In this document: positions 22,920-34,854 of the stretch, piece after piece | Numbering within the stretch: position 1 is the stretch's first letter | Layout of the letters: each line of letters starts with the position of its first letter | Origin: Todiramphus chloris collaris | Taxonomy: Eukaryota; Chordata; Aves; Coraciiformes; Alcedinidae | Reading direction: 5' to 3' | Assembly (NCBI GenBank): GCA_025345505.1 | Contig: JANVCC010000261.1 | Span: 5,981,460-6,045,459 of the forward strand | Length of the DNA stretch: 64,000 nt | The notes under the pieces: model-generated | The model's input: the letters and a program-made list of their open reading frames with translations, nothing else | Database searches by the model: none | What the model was told of the DNA's origin: nothing | Made by a program: the position numbers and the translations under genes

Positions 22920-25900
22920 TGCAGGCAGGGAAGTTGCTGTTAAAAATTGCTTACTACTTCTGCACCAGTGGGTGTCTGGTTCTTCCTTATCTTCCTCCCA
23001 TTCACCAGGCTGGTGAAGTAGCAGCTTTTTTGCCTAAGTTTCATGAAATGCTCCCCTTTTGTCTGACCATCTGTACTGGAGAATCCCTTCTACGTGGGGT
23101 TTTGGTTTATAGCTATTAAGGAATGTATACATACGTCCTATAGTTTGCTTGCTTGCTTGTTGATTTTTGACTGAGCACTTTGTCCTGAGCCCAGGGAGTT
23201 TGTTCTGGGTGTATATAGTACTTGTGCTGTAGTATTGTGCTCTGGGAGCTTCCCAGAGTGCAAGCTATGGAGCAGAAATGCCTCTTCAGCGTGGGGAGAT
23301 GGTTCAAATTTAGCTGCTTGTGAAATGGTGATGTGCGGTTCCTCATCAGGTTGTACTGAGAACCTTTCAGCATCATCTCTCTGGAGTCAACCAGCCTTTT
23401 TTTTTTCCCCAGTGTCTAGTTTCCTTAAAGTTATCCTTGTAAATTAAAACCAGCAGACTGTGAGAGTGCTTCACTCTTTGTATGTATTCAGCCTTATGTC
23501 TACGAGAGATTTCTGAAGCCACCTACAGAATGTGTAGAGTTTCCTTGACATTCAGTTTGGTGGCTGGCTATTTCAGTGTTTGTATTGAGCCATCTGGTGA
23601 AACCCCATTCCACTCTGGTTTAGTTCCTGTCCACTTTCTAGTTTTGCTTCCTGGCCCATCTGAGAAACTGCTGCAGAGCCTGCAGCTCTCAAAGGCTGCT
23701 GCTCTTGGATGGAAGGAGGACAGTAGGATTAGCTCACAGCATAGTGTTACTCCAAGTGGTGGAGGAACAGTCTGATTATATTCCAGTTCATGGCAAGAAA
23801 ATGCTTCATTTGCTTTCTTGCTTTCCAACCTGGAATAAGAGTTTGTGGTTTGTAGACGCCACTATAAAATTTGGTTGGTTTCATGGGATTTTGCTTGGTG
23901 CCTTAAAGGAAACAAAAGGCTTGTGATAATGGTGATACTTCTCAGTGAGGTACTCAGTGGGAAGTCATATGCTTTTAGATACAGCTGCCCTGCTCTTCCT
24001 CTACTTTGACTTCAACAGAAGTATAATCTTACCCTTGTTTAAAAACCCTGAAATCTGCCTCTCCATTGAACTTTGTGTTTTATTTGTGAGAAGGGAAAGG
24101 GAGTAGGAGGAGAGAGGGAAAACTTGCAGCTTTTACAGCTGATGATTTGAAGTATCACACGTTCTGCTCAGACTTCCCCAGTTCTTGGCTGTTACTCTTA
24201 AGTCTGCAGACTTGCAACTTGCTGAAATTCAGCTGTGACCTTAAAACCATTCACCAGAAGGTGGGTTATTTTGTTTTGTTTGCTTGTTTCAGATCTGTGG
24301 CTGGCAAGGAAGCTGATTTGAGTTGCATCAATTAGGAAAGAACTCTAGAGGCTTGTACAAAAGAAATTAACTGAGGAGGATGACTTTTTGAGAGATTAGA
24401 GTTGAGGGAAGGGTACAATAGCAGCCAGGAAACTGTCTCCCAGAAGACTGGGAGGTGGGCTAAATCACACAGGATTTACTTGGCATTGCTTGAATTACTT
24501 TGCCTTAGCTCTTGGCTGGTAGAGTGGAGTGCTGGGCTCATTTGTGTGATGCTAGGAAGACTTAAGTGCTGGGGAGAAGGGTCTTAAAAGCTGCCTAACT
24601 TAACCACGAGGAAGCTGAGAGGAAGAGGCTGATCCCCACTGGGAATTTGAGGTGTATTTAGGGCTGCACTCAAGGTTCCAGTCTGAACCTGTATTTCTGA
24701 CCACTTGAGGCTGCCTTAAGTACTGACTACAAGGAAACTGGGAATGTGGCCTCTGAGATCCCCCAGAGAAAGCTGTTCTCTTCCATGAGGTCTAACTTGG
24801 GGATTTTAAAAGGGAGGAGATGCATGAGCACTACAGCCTCCCCAGTTGGTGAACTCCTGCCAGCAGAGTTGGGTTAGGGATGAGCTGCCTGTTTCTAGGC
24901 ACTGAACAAGGTGTGAATTAAGTGTGGAAGCTGCCTCCCCCTTTCCTAGCTTGAAGTAGGTATTCAGGCACATAGAAAACCATACAGTTAAAAACCTTCA
25001 AGGGTACTTAGGTCAAAGAGGGTCTGGTAGCCTGTTTCCTAAAGTAGGAATTTTAGAGATTTAATACCACCCATCTCACCTCAAAGTTGACCCTTGATGG
25101 GAGAAGAGAATAAAGAGAAGGCAGTCGTAAAGGTCACAGTCACTGTTGAACCAGTAAACAAGTTCCTTTCTGTGCAAACCTTGAGGAAGAAGTTTTATAA
25201 AATCTGTCTGAGCTGAAGGGTGGTATGTTCTGAGTTGACAGTTCATTTGGGTGCCTTTGGTCATCTCTTAGCTCTGGTGCATCAAGTTGGAGTTTGTTTC
25301 CATGTGAAGAGAGGTGCAGAAGAAAGCAGGCGCGTGTCACTGCTTCACGAGGAGTGATGCGGTCACCAAAGCAGCTGTCCCGTGGCTCCTGCAGGGATCG
25401 TGGTGCACGCTCGTGGCAGATGAAGACATCTGCAGAAAAGTACAGTCCTTAGTGCACAGGGGATTTGGGTATGGTTTACTGCACAGCTTGTCTTATTCTT
25501 TATTTCATTTGGCTGTCTCTTCTGCCTTTGGTTTCACTTTGTCTGAAGTTCAGCCCTTCTTTTTCCTTTGCTGATAGTCTGACTTGTCACATGGTCTAAA
25601 TCTGCTTGGGAATGTGGGAAGGGAAAAATTGCCATGAGCTTCCTATGAATGGTCTGAAAAAAGCTCTTTCAGACTGACCGTCCCTTTTGCTTTTTGGGGC
25701 TGAAGGGGGAACGGTAACGCTGAGCTGACATGGCAAACAAGCAAGGCAAAACTTGTGAATGTCTCTCCCTTGTGTAAATACAGATCCCAGCTGGCAGGAA
25801 TGCAGAGCAGGGGTTTTGATAGGTCATGTGTGTTTGGGGAGGGAGCTGCAGAGAAATCCATCGCGCAGGATGATGTCATCTTGTGAATTTTTGGATGCCC

Positions 25901-25934
25901 AAACAGAATTTTTTAGATTTTTTTTAAGTTGTTT

Positions 25935-25952
25935 CCCCCCCCCCCCCCCCCC
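25935..25952. repeat. C18 homopolymer
   Basis: Eighteen consecutive C residues follow a T-rich stretch. Homopolymers of G/C this long are uncommon and prone to length error in sequencing, so the exact count is unreliable. Confidence 0.9.
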
Positions 25953-26370
25953 TTGGAGCCAATGTTTGCTGCTCAAAACAACTGATAGGAAGTGCAGTAG
26001 GAATTCTTTGGTCAGCATCCTCCCCATGGAAACCAGCACACTTCACGTCTGGGAACGAGAGCCAGTCACGTCAGTGCTGCCTATTAAAGCAACTGACATC
26101 ACGAGTGTCTTAAGCTTCAGCTGAACTACTGTACCAATTGGTGCCAGCAGGAAAATAAAACCATGCTATTTAAGCCATGTATAACTCTGTTTATACGGAG
26201 AATGTAATTTGTGTGTTTAATTTAGCCTGTGATCCAAGACAGTAATTCTGCTGTGTCAGGGAAAGGCACTTCTGAAACTTCGAGGAGTGGAAAAACTGGC
26301 TTTTATTTCCTCTGTCATGAGCTGTTGTGCAGAGATTTTCTGTTCTCAGTCGGCAGACATTAGCTTGTTT

Positions 26371-26372
<2 letters not shown>

Positions 26373-26407
<35 letters not shown>
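26373..26407. repeat. (GT)n microsatellite, about 17 units
   Basis: An uninterrupted GT dinucleotide array. Likely polymorphic in length. Alternating purine-pyrimidine DNA of this length can adopt Z-form under supercoiling. Confidence 0.95.
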
Positions 26408-26409
<2 letters not shown>

Positions 26410-27384
26410 CCTATTAACACTAATAGCAAAGGTGACCATTAGTAACTGGATGAGAGAAACATGAGTACTTAACTTCTCTTGCTGAAGGACCTAAGCATTA
26501 AACTGGAGCCTGTACTTACTTCCCTCACAGCTTTATGGACAGATGTGAAGCTCCATTCCTTCCACTTGTCCCCTTCACTGCAAGGGACCCTCAACCCTTC
26601 TTTTGAACCAGAGTGGGCAGTTTGATCCCCAAGGTGGGCAGAGTTGGGGCAAAGAAAGAAACACGGTGTACATGTGTATACTGTACAAGGGCTTTCATGA
26701 GTATCCCCAAACTGGGCATGCAGCCTATCTACAGATAAAATCTACAGATGCTACTGTCGTCCTGGGTGGTTGATAGCCTGTGTAAACTAAGAAAGACCTT
26801 TTAAATCTGCATGCTAAGAAGGTTATATTTTCCCAGGGAGTCACCTTCATAGCCTGCTCTTTAAATATTTGTCACCGGTTCAACCTTTTCCAGTTCATCT
26901 CACATGAATTCTGTGTTGCAGCAGACTGGGAATAGCCAGCTAAGGCTGGCTGGCTGTGTTTGGGTGGCTGAAATAAGTCAAGCCAGCTGCATCTGTTCCT
27001 TCTTGCCTTGTGCTCACCTGATCCCTCACTCAGTGTGTGTGGGGACCAGCTCATCATGTGAAGGGTCCTGTTTTTGTCGTGGTGGCTGCACGTGTGCATG
27101 CAGAAGGAAAAGGGCCTTTTGAGCGTAGGCAAGTGTGAGATGTGTGTCTGTGGAGGAGAGCGAGTGCTCAGCAGGGAGTTTAGATTGGGCAGAGCTGTCT
27201 CAGATAAAATGCTGCATAAAATTCCAAACTCAAAAAAATAAATGCTGCATAGGTCAGGTGGGACTACTGTGAAGCTTGATGGGGAAAGTCAAACCTGGGT
27301 GAGATGGATGGGCAGAGTGGCTTGTATGATCCAGTTCTTTAGCTACTGTGTCACAGCTAATGTAATTACTAAGGTTCAATATAT

Positions 27385-27431
27385 AATAAAGACATTTGTT
27401 ACACAAATGGCATTGTCAAAAAAAAAAAAAA
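27385..27431 (+). other. AATAAA followed by A-tract, possible retrocopy tail
   Basis: A canonical AATAAA at 27385-27390 lies 27 bases before an A14 run that then becomes A/C-rich. That spacing is what a reverse-transcribed polyadenylated RNA leaves behind. I see no recognisable gene body upstream and no clear flanking duplication, so a chance A-tract is equally likely. Confidence 0.25.
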
Positions 27432-28264
27432 CCCAAACAAAAAAAAATAGTACTGTGTTTAAGATTCATGGGTCTGAGTTGGGAGCTTACGAGTGTGACT
27501 TGGAAACCCAGAACCAGCTGCTAGGAAGGACACATCCCTCAGAGTCAGTATAGGGAAGGGCCAGAGCGTATCCTGTGGTGTGGGATGAGAAATGCTCCGA
27601 GTAGGAATGAGAGTTGCAGCATGATAGCTAATCAGCTTTGGTCTGCTCTAGATGTTGTCAGGGTGAGGGAAATGGTCATTAGTTTTACCTGTTCATGGTA
27701 TCATTTTTTTCCTGTGAAGTGATTTTGGGTCCTTCAGGAGGACAGTTGCTATAGAAAGAAAACGCCATTTTAGATGAACATTTGAACTAAAATTAATGCA
27801 GAACCTGAGTTTGACTTCAGAGGGGTAGTGTCTTAAACCAGTATGTAAACAGAAGAGAGAGTGGCATTTATAGTGAGATCTAGTGGGCATATGTGCCCAC
27901 CTGAAAAACTGCTTTCTCTGAGTCTAAAAGAAGAGAAGAGGCTGAGAGGTGCGCTTGAAATCCAAAGAGTTTGTGGTTTGTTGGTTGGTGGTTTTCCTTT
28001 TTGTCGATGTGATTCCTGCTGGCTGACCACTGCCCCGTTGCAGGAAGCCTGTGGACCCCAGTGAGTTTCCAGTTTGTCCACTGGTGTGGTAACAGCCACA
28101 CACCACTAAAGGTACCCAGCGTGGACCTAAAAGTCTGCAAGAGCTGTTCTGGGTAAATAGTTGAGAGCAGCTTGTGCTGCCTTCATAAGCTGGGAGCACA
28201 GACTTGTCAGTGGCAGACAAGCTTGGCTGGTCTTGCCAGCTTACGCTCCAGTAGTCATCCTGCT

Positions 28265-28345
28265 GGGTGTGGGAACGGGCAGGGGAGATGTTGCAGCGGT
28301 AGTAGGGAGGGGAGGAATGAGGGGGAGGTGGTGGTGGGAGGGGAA
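28265..28345 (+). other. G-rich purine block with G-quadruplex motif
   Basis: The first part is a canonical quadruplex motif, GGG-TGT-GGG-AAC-GGG-CA-GGGG (28265-28285). After a short gap, a second G-rich stretch (28304-28344) has five runs of three or more G, some separated by 8-9 base loops. The block is strongly purine-rich on the forward strand. Confidence 0.7.
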
Positions 28346-30459
28346 GCAGGAGACAATAGCAGGAGCAGCCTGGGTGGCAGTGGAGGGCAGGAGCAGGAAG
28401 AGGTGGTGGGACTGGAGGTCCCCTCCCTACAGGAGGTTGGGAAATGCCAGCCTTGTGAAGATGAGATGCTCTGCCAGTCCCGCTCTGGGCTCGGGGCTCT
28501 TGTTTCTAACCGGTACCTTACTCTGAGCACTGAGTGGTTCTCAACATTCTGATGCTTAGGAAACTTTCTGGTCCCGTTTTAACAAAAAGTTGCTTTGCTA
28601 ATCTGCATTTCTGGTTAAAACTCTAATGACTAGAATTAGTCTGTCTAGAAGAAAGAGACATATGGCAAGCAAATGGCCCCTTTTAATGAGCCTCCCACTC
28701 AGCAGTTGGCTGCTCATCCAGTTTGTGTGTGGCAGAGTCTTAGAGCAACATCTTATTGCCAGGGAAAAAAAAATAAATAAATCTTGCAACCTTTTGGTGG
28801 ATTTTCCTTCAGGGAGGGTAGAAACAGATCATAATGTAAGTATTAGAGCAAGACAAAGCCTCACATGAGCTTCTTCAATGATTTGTTACCAAAACTGTAA
28901 GAAAATGTATCAGAACCTAGTTTAGAAAGCTGGAAAGCATCCAGTTCTCTACCTCTCAATGGTGGCTGGGTACCATATGTACCTTTTTAGAGCATGTGGG
29001 ACTTTCTAATGATAAATAAGTAACATAATACCTGACTTCTGAAAGCCACAGTAGTCTAAAATGCCCCAGTAAGCGATTGCAGCTGGCCTATAAAACACTA
29101 TTAAAATTAATTTCATTAAATACTTGATGGAAAATACTGCATTTGGTAGCCAGTAGTGGATCTGGAGGATTGATGGCTCCAGTGTTCCTAAACTTCAGGT
29201 GCCACCAGTGTGGGAGCATAAAGTTTACAATGACCAGTCTGCTGTTAGTGACGCCTGCGTGACAGATCTAAGAGAAACCCATTGCCAAGGTGTAGCTGTG
29301 TAGGGAATTGTGCAAGTAAAAATACACCTATTTATTAATGCCCAGCTTCCTCATTCAGCCTTATGATTTCAGATAAACTTATAGCAAGGGCAGGCTGTCC
29401 TTCAGTGCTTAGTCTTGCCTGCTGAAGAATGTTCCGTGCTACGGCAATGACTTTTAATATTGGATCTGAGGCTGAAGTTTGTTCTCGTATTGTAGTTATT
29501 TGTGTGCAGCAAGTGGAGAATACCTTCCTCTCTGTCACCCTGCTATGGACCCCCGAAGCTCTGCCTCCTCTGCTGTGCAGTGGTGCCACTTTACCTCCTC
29601 ACTGGGATTTCTAACACCTCTCCTTGCTGCTCAGTGAGTGCTTTGAAAGTGCAAAGTGCTTTGCCAGCTGCTGCGTGCCGTTGGGACTACCCAGCGCTCA
29701 GCTAAAGAGAGAGGGCTGCTGCTGTGGGCTCCAGCTTTGAGCACTGCCACCACACGTGCTTTGGACAGATCCTTTGTCGCTGTGAGAGGCTGGTTAGGTA
29801 CTTCTACAAAAAAGAGAGCTGGGGTTCAAACCTCTCCCAGTGGGACTGCCTGCAAGAAGAGTGGGAGGTACTGGAGTTCACTGAGGTGCTTGCAGCAGCA
29901 GAGTGCACCTACCCTTCACCTGGTACTACTTATCTTTAGCTGCCATGAGTAAAACTCTTGTTGCCCTTTCAGAAGAGGAAGGGAAGCTGTTAGCAGTAAT
30001 GACTGCGCAGATCCACCTCTTTTGATAAGATGGGAACTAGTAACTGCAACCTAAAATAACTTCTGCCAGGCTGTCCCGTTAGATAACGACTGCGCAGCTA
30101 AGCACAGAGCTGTGCCACTAGCCTCGGACACCACTGGGTCCTGTGGCTGACAGGCTGGTGCCAAGTCTGGGGATGAGCTTTTCAGCTGGCCAACGCAGCG
30201 TGGGTGGCTTTTTTGTGGAGTGTTCATCTGCAGTCTCACAGGCTTGCTTCCAACCGTGTGCATCTCACAGCGACGCTTGCAAAGTTCTCCCTCCCCAGAC
30301 CTTGTCCGGACACGCGCCAGCTGAGCCCATACACAGAGCTTTTCCGTGGCATCTTGCTGGTGACCAATTATAGCAGTAGGGTATGGAGGGGAAGAGGGAG
30401 AAAGCGTTTGATTCTCGGTATTTGCCAAGTCATATTATCATAGCAAGGTGTGAGTAATA

Positions 30460-30463
<4 letters not shown>

Positions 30464-30506
<43 letters not shown>

Positions 30507-30518
30507 CACACACACACA
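30464..30518. repeat. Compound (CT)n(TA)n(CA)n microsatellite
   Basis: About 17 CT units pass directly into TATATATA and then a CA array. On the reverse strand it yields a repetitive RE peptide in a chance frame. Likely polymorphic. Confidence 0.93.
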
Positions 30519-31145
30519 TATGCCAGATCTGGCTTTGATTTGATTTCCAACGTATCTGTATGCCAGAAAGCAGACTACTTCCAGATACCTTTTCTTTGTG
30601 TGAGCATTAAAGACTGTTTAGTATGAGTAGGTTGAACTCTTTTTTTTGGGGAGGGGAAATGTAAAAATATTTTAAGCAAGTTATGCTCTGATGGGTAAGT
30701 AACTAAAAAGGCAACGCAGCAAAATTCTCTACCTAATTTTACCAAGGTGGCTGAGCTTAAACTGTGTTCCTTGCTGTTGAGATGCATGTAGGACGATGGT
30801 GGGGTTTTTCTCTGGTTACTCAAACAGCCAAAAGAATTCTTTCATACACAGTTTTCAACAAAATTACTGTGCTTTAGACACTTGGAGCTACATAAAATGC
30901 TGAAATGCATTAATATAATAAATTTTAAGAACACAGAATAGAGTTAAGTAGTGTGTGAGGGAGATGGTAAAGAATTCTGGGATGCTGTGAAGTTCCTGTA
31001 TGAGAAGTTGCCACGGCTTGCACACATCTGAGCTGCTGTTTCCATTAGAAGGTTTTTGCTGCAGAAGGTTGCAGCCGGTCCTTCCATTTTGCAAAAGCTG
31101 TAAGAAGAGGGGGGAAGGGTATCGAGTCGTAGAATCAGAAACTTA

Positions 31146-31388
31146 GTGTTTTGTGGTAGTACAGGGATGTGGCGATGCGGAAGATCACGTGCTGTAACGG
31201 AAACGTAGAAACCAGGTAGGATACCACCCACGAAGGGCTGGCTCTGTTACTGGTATATAAGTGCCTGTAGCCCTCAATAAAACGCCATTTTGCCTTCCTC
31301 TCTATGAGAGTCTGAGTCTCACAGTGGACCCTCGGTGTCTCCCGGGTTTCGGCACTGAGGATAGGACACGTTAATCACAACAGTGTTT
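31146..31388. repeat. 6-bp target-site duplication GTGTTT around solo LTR
   Basis: GTGTTT at 31146-31151 is repeated exactly at 31383-31388, immediately outside the TG...CA ends of the LTR. A 6-bp duplication is typical of alpha/betaretrovirus-like (class II) integrases. The intact duplication shows that the LTR boundaries are right and that the internal provirus was lost by recombination between its two LTRs. Confidence 0.8.
31152..31382 (+). mobile_element. Solo LTR of an alpharetrovirus-like endogenous retrovirus
   Basis: A 231-bp element begins TGTGGTAGTAC and ends AATCACAACA, giving TG/CA termini and an imperfect short inverted repeat. Inside, in forward orientation, are TATATAA (31254-31260), a polyadenylation signal AATAAA (31276-31281) and then GCCATTTTGCC. 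This is the compact arrangement seen in avian leukosis-type LTRs, where the signal lies just before the start of R. No primer-binding site, gag, pol or env sequence flanks it, so this is a solo LTR with no coding content. It could still act as a promoter or polyadenylation site. The family name is not certain; a class II avian ERV is the best fit. Confidence 0.85.
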
Positions 31389-33944
31389 GGCCTATGAAAA
31401 TCCAATTTCTCTTCTTGAAGTTTTGAAATCCACACTGCAGTGTGAATGCTGCTGAGAGGATTACTCTGCCCGCACGAAGAGCTCGGAGTAGCTGCTGCCT
31501 TGTTACTCCAGGGATACTTTTTTCAGAATAAGAACGTTTTCAGCTTTAATCACCTGTTGTGCTAATAAACTGCAGTGATGGACAGGAGCTGTGCTCTGTA
31601 CGGAGACCCTCGCTTTGAAGGGCCTATATTGTAGGAACCCTACGTGTGCTTTATGTGCAGGTTTCTGATGCTTGCCTTTGTGCGTGGTGATGATGGGTAT
31701 GGATAGGTTTTCATGGCTACTGGTCCAGTCACAGTCATCTTCAGATGCACTTAGAAAATCAAGTAGAGGAGAAAATAAGCATTAGTGCCTGGGGCCTCCC
31801 CTTGACCAACAGGAAGCCTTGCTCTTCCAAATCCGAATCAAAACTTTCAACTGCTGCCTTTTGAAAGGTGGCACATGAGTAATGCTTGATCACGCTCCTA
31901 GTTTGGTTGGATCAGTTTAAAACAAACTCTCCTTTTAAAGGCTGATGGAGTTGTTTGTAAAGCTCAAAACCTTGTGTGGCTAGCTAGTTGGAAAGCTAAA
32001 ATGCGGGACCTGGTTGGTTGGCATTTGCCCTAGGCTGCAGTATCATGGACTTCAAAAGAAATCAACAATAGAAATGACTCGGGCTGGTTTTGGCAGATGC
32101 GGCTTTTTGTTTCTTGCTTTCCTTAGTTGGAGGGATGATCTTGGAAACAGAAACGGAATACTTTGACTAGCATTGCTATAAATATTAGTCTCCCCTGCAG
32201 TAATTCTCTGTACTAAACAAGTAAACAAAACTGTTTAAAAAATATGTCCTTTTATGTGAGGATCCATTAAAATGAGCACAAGCACCCTCTTACTTACGTC
32301 CTCAAACAGTTCCTCTGAAATGGGTTTAAAAATAACTGTGTGTGTTGTTTTCCTACATTTGGGGGTCTGTGGTATGCAGGCAGAGCTCCGTGCTGCGGCA
32401 CGCTAGAGCCTGTCACACCGCAGCTGCGTGGGCCAGATGAGCTTCACAAGTCCATCGTGATTAAAATTAATAAATACTATAACTTGGCAATTTGTCTTAA
32501 GCGTTTGTTTTTATAGTTCCAGGGCTTAGTTATCCTCATCAGGTAATTCTTCATCGGGTATTGTCTGAACTCATCAGCTGTTCACCTTGGTCATTCCTCA
32601 CTGGAAGGAAGATACTCTTTCTCTGCTGTAGGAGGAGGGTGATTATAGCACATGGATGATATCAGAACTTTTGGGTCATGTTTGGAGTAAGCCAAACAGA
32701 AAGGACTAAGATTCAAAAGCATGGTGCCATCAACTTTTAAGCTTCATCTAGCAGCTATAAAAGAATGTTCATCTATATTGGTATAGAAATTGCAGAAATG
32801 GATCAGTTTAATGCCCAAAGGTGGATGGAGCTAATGCAGATACGAGGATATTTCTTTAGCTGATTCCATATTGAATGTAGTTTGGTTTTAACAGCAGCAA
32901 CAACAAAAACGTGTACTTACAAACTCACAGCATGCTAGTACAATTATTACTTTTTTGGACCACCAAGTCTAGGTTCCTTCCTTGTAGCTGCTATGGCTCA
33001 AACATCGTAGGAGCGAAGACCAGTCTGAATGTGGTTTCCACTGAAGAGAGCGGGTGCGAGACCATATACAAAGGACTTGTATTCTTTAGTAAGAGCACCT
33101 CTTCTTGTGAGAGTTGGGCTGCAGACTGTTTGAACCATATCCAATCAAATATTCGGAAGCAGATGCACTCCACGGTTGTTTCTACTCTCTTCCTTTCCAG
33201 GGGATACAACTGCACATATTAAAGCTAGCTGATAAAGATTAGTTCTGTGTACCAACAGCTCAGTTAAAAACAAACAAACAGTAGAGGCCACACTCAAACG
33301 GTTGCTTTCCTTGACTTGTTTTGTGGCCATGGAAATTTATAGAATTTTTCATCATGAATGGAACGTATACAACGCAGAAGTTGATAGCACAGTAGATGTA
33401 AAATCCCACAGGACTGTTTCCCTGCGAGTCTTTGTCTGGGGGCAGATGTGTTGATGAAGGTTTTGGTTTTTCTTTCCAATTTATTTCACAAACTTTTCGA
33501 CATGGGAGTTACCACTTAGTGATTCAGTCTCCACAAATCCTACAGTGTTTGACTATTCCAGAATGTCCAACTGCTAGATATGACCGAATTTCATCTGCAG
33601 TTACAGATGCAAGAATTCAGACCAACGTGGAAATCAAACCTTGGGTGTTGACACCAGTATTTTTTTAAATAGTGTAAACAACCAGACAGATTATTCTTAG
33701 CAATGATTTACCAACCCACCAGAGATTTGATTGCATCCAGATTATAATGCAACACTTCCCTCAGAGCTGCAGAGTCAGTTATTTTGGCAGTAGAGCTTTC
33801 CACAGTTGTTTTGCTGTCATTTTGAGCCTGTGTGGTATCACCTTAATGTTTTTGACTGCTGAATTGTCTCGTGTTAACTACCACACAATTAAACAGTGAA
33901 GAATAGCTAAAATATTGATAAACTTGTACAGAGATTTAGTAAAT

Positions 33945-33968
33945 CCCCCCCCCCCCAAAAAAAAAAAA
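33945..33968. repeat. C12A12 homopolymer junction
   Basis: Twelve C residues are followed directly by twelve A residues. This is a simple low-complexity tract whose exact length may be unreliable. Confidence 0.9.
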
Positions 33969-34050
33969 GAGAAAGCAAGCATTTCTTCAGTGCTTGCCAA
34001 ATCCTTTAGCTGAAATTTTTTCCCACTTAAGTTATTAGACTGATTTATCT

Positions 34051-34073
34051 ATTTATTAATTAATTAATTTATT
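34051..34073. repeat. ATTA/TTTA low-complexity tract
   Basis: ATTTATTAATTAATTAATTT, a short A/T tetranucleotide-like repeat. Confidence 0.7.
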
Positions 34074-34569
34074 CCCCCCTGTAGATGTACTGGCTTCAGG
34101 CACTGGCGACTAACCCGAGTTATATTTGTGGAGTTGATGTGTGTATTGTATTGATTGTGTTATTCCTAAATATAGCAAAGTCACTTTTAGACTGCTCTCT
34201 CCCTCCTGTTCTGCAGTCATTCAGAGACACATGTTCTTCTGCGAGCCGTTAAGCACCTCTGTGCTGCAAGTTCAATACCTTGGTGTTCAGGGTCTGAGTA
34301 AAAGCTTTCTGATCTTGAAATCTGTGAAGAGTAGCAGCTGTGAAGTTATCTTTATGCTGTAGTTGTCTAGCAGAAGATTTTAATGATCTTTTGGAATAGC
34401 TGTTAACTTTGAGAGTAGATTTGGGCCTATTTTAAAAACCTGAGCACTTCCCTCTTCCCTGGTGTAACAAGCAAGACCTATATATTATTTGGCAAAAGTT
34501 ATTATTACTTCTTTTAAAAGTTACTGCTATGTGGTCATAAAGGCTGCTTTCTGATAGAATACATCTTGC

Positions 34570-34854
34570 TCAGGTCCAAAATGCTGACCGTGGGTTTTCT
34601 ATGGTCTGCCCAGTTCTGTAAAGCTTTTCAGTAAAAGACTGGTTATTGTTGTCATCTTGTAAGGACAAAACAGTGGGGCCATCCTGGTTGGTCTTTGCGA
34701 GACAGATTGCTTTCCTGACTATGGGCATGTTGTTGAAGGTTCTGGATCCATCTACATCATTAGGTCCAGCCCGGAGCAAAAGGAGAACTTCCACGTGAAG
34801 CAGGAAGGTTGATGAAACTGAAGTTCCCCAGGCTGGATGTGTATCAAGAGTCAT
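34570..34854 (-). CDS. Uncertain open frame with an ankyrin-like segment
   Basis: A 94-codon reverse-strand frame. Near its N-terminal third it reads HVEVLLLLRAGPNDVDGSRT. This loosely matches the second helix and turn of an ankyrin repeat (GHxEVVxLLLxAGADVN..DxxGxT), but the leading G and the AD pair are missing and the following residues do not continue the repeat. The rest, for example KAICLAKTNQDGP, is unassigned. No strong splice sites bound it. It may be chance, a decayed pseudogene fragment, or part of an exon. The 34-bp duplication abuts its upstream end. Confidence 0.15.
   Translation of the reverse strand: MTLDTHPAWGTSVSSTFLLHVEVLLLLRAGPNDVDGSRTFNNMPIVRKAICLAKTNQDGPTVLSLQDDNNNQSFTEKLYRTGQTIENPRSAFWT

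Larger units (their letters stand above)
21619..25934. other. Non-coding stretch, no gene seen
   Basis: Intron-like sequence. It contains an A/T-rich inverted repeat (22242-22315), a cluster of ATCAAA words (22860-22919) and a TTGC-type short repeat near 23146. Open frames are short and unconvincing. Confidence 0.4.
25953..31145. other. Non-coding stretch with microsatellites and G-rich tract
   Basis: No gene recognised. It includes (GT)n at 26373-26407, an AATAAA followed by an A-tract at 27385-27431, a G-rich purine block with a quadruplex motif at 28265-28345, and a compound CT/TA/CA microsatellite at 30464-30518. Open frames of about 100-126 codons around 28.2-28.5 kb on both strands come from the stop-poor purine block. 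Confidence 0.4.
31389..34569. other. Non-coding stretch downstream of the LTR
   Basis: No gene recognised. It contains a C12A12 tract (33945-33968), an ATTA-type low-complexity stretch (34051-34073) and A/T-rich intron-like DNA. On the reverse strand near 32.3 kb, an acceptor-like and a donor-like site lie only 17 bases apart; I do not call it an exon. Confidence 0.4.

Noticed and set aside
28172-28552. 126-codon forward frame and overlapping frames on both strands
   Set aside because: Explained by the purine-rich, stop-poor G-rich block; the peptide is a low-complexity G/E/R mixture.
32262-32320. Reverse-strand acceptor and donor 17 bases apart, frame reading EELFED
   Set aside because: The enclosed exon would be 17 nt and out of frame in length. 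The surrounding frame is short, with no homology I recognise.
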